A stretch of DNA of 64,000 nt from assembly GCF_902493215.1 (NCBI RefSeq), contig NZ_CABUOL010000009.1, positions 51,724 to 115,723 on the forward strand, in the 5' to 3' direction. Below are positions 61,091-64,000 of this stretch, one piece after another; the stretch's first letter is position 1, and the number at the start of each line of letters is the position of its first letter. The notes beneath the pieces were generated by a model. It saw only the letters and a list, made by a program, of their open reading frames with translations. It made no database searches and was not told the DNA's origin. Source of the DNA: an uncultured Mediterranea sp. (GTDB lineage: Bacteria > Bacteroidota > Bacteroidia > Bacteroidales > Bacteroidaceae). Both the position numbers and the translations under genes were made by a program.

Positions 61091-62313
61091 AGAAGACAAT
61101 AATCATCTGTGCATGCCTTGCCCTGGCGGCAGGGGTGCACGCCCAAAGCGGCATCGAAGCCATCCTCCAGCAGGTGGAGGCCAACAACAAGGAACTGCAG
61201 GCCAACGCCCGCACCACGGAGGCACAGAAGCTGGAGAACCGTGCCTCGAACAACCTGGCCGACCCCACCCTGTCGTATGCCCACCTGTGGGACTCGCAGG
61301 ACAAGAACATCACCGTGGGCGAGCTGGTCATTGCCCAGAGCTTCGACTTCCCCTCGCTCTACGTCAGCCGTGCCCGCCTGAACCGCCTCAAGGCCAGCTC
61401 ACTGGACGCGCAGGCCAACGCCCAACGGCAGGCCATCCTGCTCCAGGCACAGGAAGCCTGTCTCGACATCATCCACCTCAGCCGCCAGCAGCAGCTGCTG
61501 GACGAGCGTCTGAAGAATGCCGAGGACCTGGCCGCCTACTACCGCCGCCGCCTGGAGACGGGCGATGCCAGCACGCTGGAGACCAATAAAATCAACCTCG
61601 AACTGCTGAACGTGCGCACCGAGGCCCGCATGAACCGTACGGCACTGGACAGCAAGCTGAAAGAGCTCACGGCCCTGAACGGTAACCTGTCGCTCGTCCC
61701 CGGCCGCCCCATGCCCGAAGGACCTGCCGCCGCCACGGCGCAGAACCTGGGTCTGACGGACTATCCTTCCGTTCCCCTGCCTGCCGACTTCGGCCCGCTG
61801 TGCGAAGAGCTGCTGGCCTCCGACCCTGCCCTGCTCTCGCTCCAGCAGGAAAGCCAGGCGGCACAGAAGCAAGTGTCCGTCAGCCGTCAGGGCTGGCTGC
61901 CCGGCTTGGAACTGGGCTACCGCCGCAACACCGAGAGCCGCCATCCGCTGAACGGCCTGGTAGTGGGCTTCTCGTTCCCCATCTTCCAGAACCACGGCAA
62001 GGTGAAGGCCGCCCGTTCGCAGGCCCTCAGTGCCGACTTCCGCGAAGAGAACGCCCGCCTCAGCGCCAGCACCGCCCTGTGGCAGCTCTACGACGAGGCC
62101 TGCAACCTCCACGCCTCCATGCAGGAGTATGCCGAGACCTTCGGCCGCCAGCAGGACCTGAAGCTGCTGCGTCAGGCACTGGACGGCGGGCAGATCAGCA
62201 TGATTGAGTACTTCGTCGAAGTCTCCGTCATCTACCAGAGCCAGGCCAACCTGCTGCAGCTGGAGAACCAGTATCAGAAGGTGATGGCACGTATCTACAA
62301 GAGCCGGCTATAA
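61087..62313 (+). CDS. TolC-family outer-membrane efflux protein (CusC-like)
   Basis: 408 residues; signal peptide (KKTIIICACLALAAGVHAQ). Two TolC-type repeats of long helices with heptad pattern (IEAILQQVEANNKELQANARTTEAQKLENRA; ALLLQ-like AILLQAQEACLDIIHLSRQQQLLDERLKNAEDLAAYYRRRLETGDASTLETNKINLELLNVRTEARMNRTALDSKLKELTALNG; second repeat LLSLQQESQAAQKQVSVSRQGWLPGLELGYRRNTESRHPLNGLVVGFSFPIF). It forms the exit duct of the tripartite pump. ATGA overlap with the permease gene gives translational coupling. The 3' end overlaps the convergent methyltransferase gene by 6 bases. Confidence 0.93.
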   Translation: MKKTIIICACLALAAGVHAQSGIEAILQQVEANNKELQANARTTEAQKLENRASNNLADPTLSYAHLWDSQDKNITVGELVIAQSFDFPSLYVSRARLNRLKASSLDAQANAQRQAILLQAQEACLDIIHLSRQQQLLDERLKNAEDLAAYYRRRLETGDASTLETNKINLELLNVRTEARMNRTALDSKLKELTALNGNLSLVPGRPMPEGPAAATAQNLGLTDYPSVPLPADFGPLCEELLASDPALLSLQQESQAAQKQVSVSRQGWLPGLELGYRRNTESRHPLNGLVVGFSFPIFQNHGKVKAARSQALSADFREENARLSASTALWQLYDEACNLHASMQEYAETFGRQQDLKLLRQALDGGQISMIEYFVEVSVIYQSQANLLQLENQYQKVMARIYKSRL

Positions 62314-63774
62314 AATTCTTATTTCCTCGGGCAAGTAACCGCTACGGATGCGCCATTCCTGCGGATAGAGATTGTTGGCACGATTGCCCACATTTTTCAC
62401 AAAGCCAAGAGGGAAACCCCGATAAGTAAGCAATACAAAACCGCGAGGGGCCGCGCCTGAAAGGGTGACGGCCTCTTTACGCAAATAAGCAATGGCCGTC
62501 GGATAGTCCACTTCTTCGCCAGCAAAAGCTTCCTGTCCCAACAGACAGCTCATGGCCAATGCGTGGGCAGGGGCACAATCTTTCCCTTTTGCCTCGGCCA
62601 GCGTCACGCCGGCCTGCAGGACACGGACATGCTGCTTCAAAGCCGACAGCACTGGGAGCCACGACGTGGCGAAGGCAGTCAGCGTCTGTCCCTCAGGCAT
62701 CAGGCTATATCCTTCCGCCCCGCACAGCCAGCCTTGTATCACTGCCAGCTGCTCCTTGCCGAAAGCCGAGGAAGAAGCGGCCTTGCCGCCACTTCCTTTC
62801 TTCCCCTTCCATCTGTCCGCATTCATCCGCCCCATCTGCGTCATCCGCGCACCATCATTCTCGTCTTCTTCCCCCGCCTTGCGCAGCACGGCCAGGAAGA
62901 AACCTTCGCCCTGCGTCTTGTGCGGCAGAAAACGGTATACAGGAAAATCTTCACCAGCCAGCAGGTTACCCGTAATGTTCCATTCGGCAGGTACATCGAG
63001 CGGCAACACCTCCGCACCCAGTTCATCGCAAATCCAGCGTACATTCTCTTCGTTCTCCTTCGTGTTATAGGTACACGTGCTGTACACCAGCAGTCCGCCT
63101 AGCTTCAGACAAGGCCAGATATCCGCCAGGATGCGCCGCTGGCGCTGCCAGCAGATTTCCACATTCTCCGGGCTCCACTCGCTCACGGCCGTCTCGTCCT
63201 TACGGAACATACCTTCACCTGAACAGGGCACATCGGTCAGGATACAGTCAAACAAGTGTTCCAGCGGAGTGAACTCCGACGGATCGCTGTTTGTCACCAC
63301 CACGTCGGGATACCCCCACTTCGTCAGATTCTCCGCCAGTACCTGCACCCGGTTTCTCATCACCTCATTGGCTACCAGCAGACTGCCCTCAGGCAACAGG
63401 CTGCGCAAGTGGGTGGACTTGCCGCCCGGCGCAGCACAGAGGTCGAGCACCGCCACCGCCCGATCCGGCAGATAGCGCTTCACCGCCTGCTCGACAAACA
63501 TGGACGACGCTTCCTGCACGTAGTAACAGCCGGCATGAAACAGCGGGTCAAACGTAAACGTCAGGCGCTGATCCAGGTAACAGGCGTCTGTGGCCCAGGG
63601 AACTTCTTTTAATGGGGAATGGAGAATGGAAAATGGAGAACGACCGCATTTTTGCGGGTTCAGGCGGATGCTGACGGGTTGCTCCTCTCCCAACAGGGCA
63701 GTGGACAAGCGGGTGTATTCTTCTTCACCCAGCAGGGCACGGGTATATTCGGCAAATGAATCGGGTAACTGCAT
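62308..63774 (-). CDS. rRNA (cytosine-5)-methyltransferase, RsmF-like
   Basis: 488 residues. SAM-dependent m5C RNA methyltransferase: motif I LDLCAAPGGKSTHL, motif IV TDVPCSGEGMFRKD with the release Cys, and motif VI STCTYNTKENEENV with the nucleophile Cys. The C-terminal extension (about 350-488, GYSLMPEGQTLTAF...APRGFVLLTYRGFPLGFVKNVGNRANNLYPQEWRIRS) is the PUA-like part of RsmF/YebU-type enzymes that methylate 16S rRNA near C1407. Residues about 44-54 (GRSPFSILHSPLKEV) are encoded by a single arm of the genomic heptad repeat, an in-frame insertion. Start at MQLPDSFAEYTRALL, with a TACTTTTG box upstream. Confidence 0.93.
   Translation of the reverse strand: MQLPDSFAEYTRALLGEEEYTRLSTALLGEEQPVSIRLNPQKCGRSPFSILHSPLKEVPWATDACYLDQRLTFTFDPLFHAGCYYVQEASSMFVEQAVKRYLPDRAVAVLDLCAAPGGKSTHLRSLLPEGSLLVANEVMRNRVQVLAENLTKWGYPDVVVTNSDPSEFTPLEHLFDCILTDVPCSGEGMFRKDETAVSEWSPENVEICWQRQRRILADIWPCLKLGGLLVYSTCTYNTKENEENVRWICDELGAEVLPLDVPAEWNITGNLLAGEDFPVYRFLPHKTQGEGFFLAVLRKAGEEDENDGARMTQMGRMNADRWKGKKGSGGKAASSSAFGKEQLAVIQGWLCGAEGYSLMPEGQTLTAFATSWLPVLSALKQHVRVLQAGVTLAEAKGKDCAPAHALAMSCLLGQEAFAGEEVDYPTAIAYLRKEAVTLSGAAPRGFVLLTYRGFPLGFVKNVGNRANNLYPQEWRIRSGYLPEEIRIL
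63608..63640. repeat. Single heptad-repeat arm inside the methyltransferase gene
   Basis: TTTTAATGGGGAATGGAGAA and the following bases to 63640 match the left arm of the intergenic heptad elements, but no facing arm is present. It is translated in frame. Confidence 0.75.
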
Positions 63775-63796
63775 GATGTCTTTTTCTTGTTTGCTG

Positions 63797-63827
63797 CAAA
63801 AGTAAAGATTTTGGCAGAAAGAAGCAA
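63797..63827 (-). promoter_or_regulatory. Promoter of the methyltransferase gene
   Basis: Minus strand: TTG at 63825-63827, 20-base spacer, TACTTTTG at 63797-63804, 22 bases before the start codon. The upstream in-frame ATG at 63831 is therefore rejected. Confidence 0.6.
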
Positions 63828-63946
63828 GCAATGGAAATCAATAACAAATTAACAGACTATACTCGTTAGTTATAAAAAGAACTACACTCAAATCTATCAT
63901 AAAGTGATTGATTCTAATGCAGTTCCTTATTTCTATATTAATTTAG

Positions 63947-63988
63947 GCAGTTATATACTATTCTACACAACTGGTAGTATATAACTGC
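63947..63988. terminator. Perfect 14-bp hairpin at the window end
   Basis: GCAGTTATATACTA (63947-63960) pairs with TAGTATATAACTGC (63975-63988) around 14 bases. No long T-run follows on the plus strand. It may end a gene beyond the window or be a repeat. Bases 63840-63946 are A+T-rich with no visible gene. Confidence 0.45.
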
Positions 63989-64000
63989 ACTTGTTGTTAA

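Overview
The window is chromosomal DNA from a Bacteroidales bacterium, most likely Bacteroides or Phocaeicola. The evidence is two SusC/SusD pairs, a 286-residue Bacteroidetes-type primary sigma factor, a bifunctional fucokinase/GDP-fucose pyrophosphorylase (FKP), and many promoters of the Bacteroides form TTTG-N19..21-TAnnTTTG. I see no phage, integrase, transposase, tRNA, rRNA or CRISPR. The species cannot be named from sequence alone.

Layout. (1) 1-8.3 kb, plus strand: the end of a glycan-utilisation locus with SusC (5' end outside the window), SusD, a heparinase II/III-type lyase and an alkaline-phosphatase-superfamily enzyme. (2) 8.4-13.3 kb, minus: a two-gene operon of exported proteins, a beta-propeller/OmpA-like protein followed by a TPR/caspase protein. 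(3) 14-17 kb, minus: an ECF sigma factor, a membrane-anchored barrel protein that looks like an anti-sigma, and two small exported proteins. (4) 17-36 kb, housekeeping: nadC, a DUF4783 protein, rlmH, fkp, a MarR regulator, a four-domain CoA-disulfide-reductase/rhodanese/TusA/DsrE fusion, a clostripain lipoprotein, rpoD, an HtrA protease, a transglutaminase lipoprotein, a dipeptide epimerase with an NlpC/P60 endopeptidase (murein peptide recycling), the RNase P RNA gene and a YihY/BrkB membrane protein. (5) 36-53.6 kb, minus: a second glycan locus with ECF sigma, FecR anti-sigma, STN-containing SusC, SusD, GH97, SGNH hydrolase, a parallel beta-helix protein, DUF5703, GH88 and DUF2264. (6) 54-62.3 kb, plus: an ABC-F ATPase, a His-rich small protein and a CusB-CusA-CusC-like metal efflux system, convergent with an RsmF-like rRNA methyltransferase.

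How the genes work together. The two glycan loci bind and import oligosaccharides (SusC/D) and depolymerise them. GH88 in the second locus and the lyase-type enzyme in the first point to uronic-acid-containing substrates. The first SusC lacks an STN domain. The second has one and sits beside FecR and an ECF sigma factor, so it should be induced by trans-envelope signalling.

The most unusual features are repeats. Five loci carry short tandem arrays with a 22-23 bp period, in four unrelated sequence families. One array lies inside the CusA-like gene and is translated in frame. A second class consists of heptanucleotide repeats arranged as facing inverted pairs between genes, one arm of which lies inside the methyltransferase gene. 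A 34-bp inverted repeat near 25.3 kb encloses a perfect 21-bp A+T palindrome. The ABC-F promoter is also duplicated.
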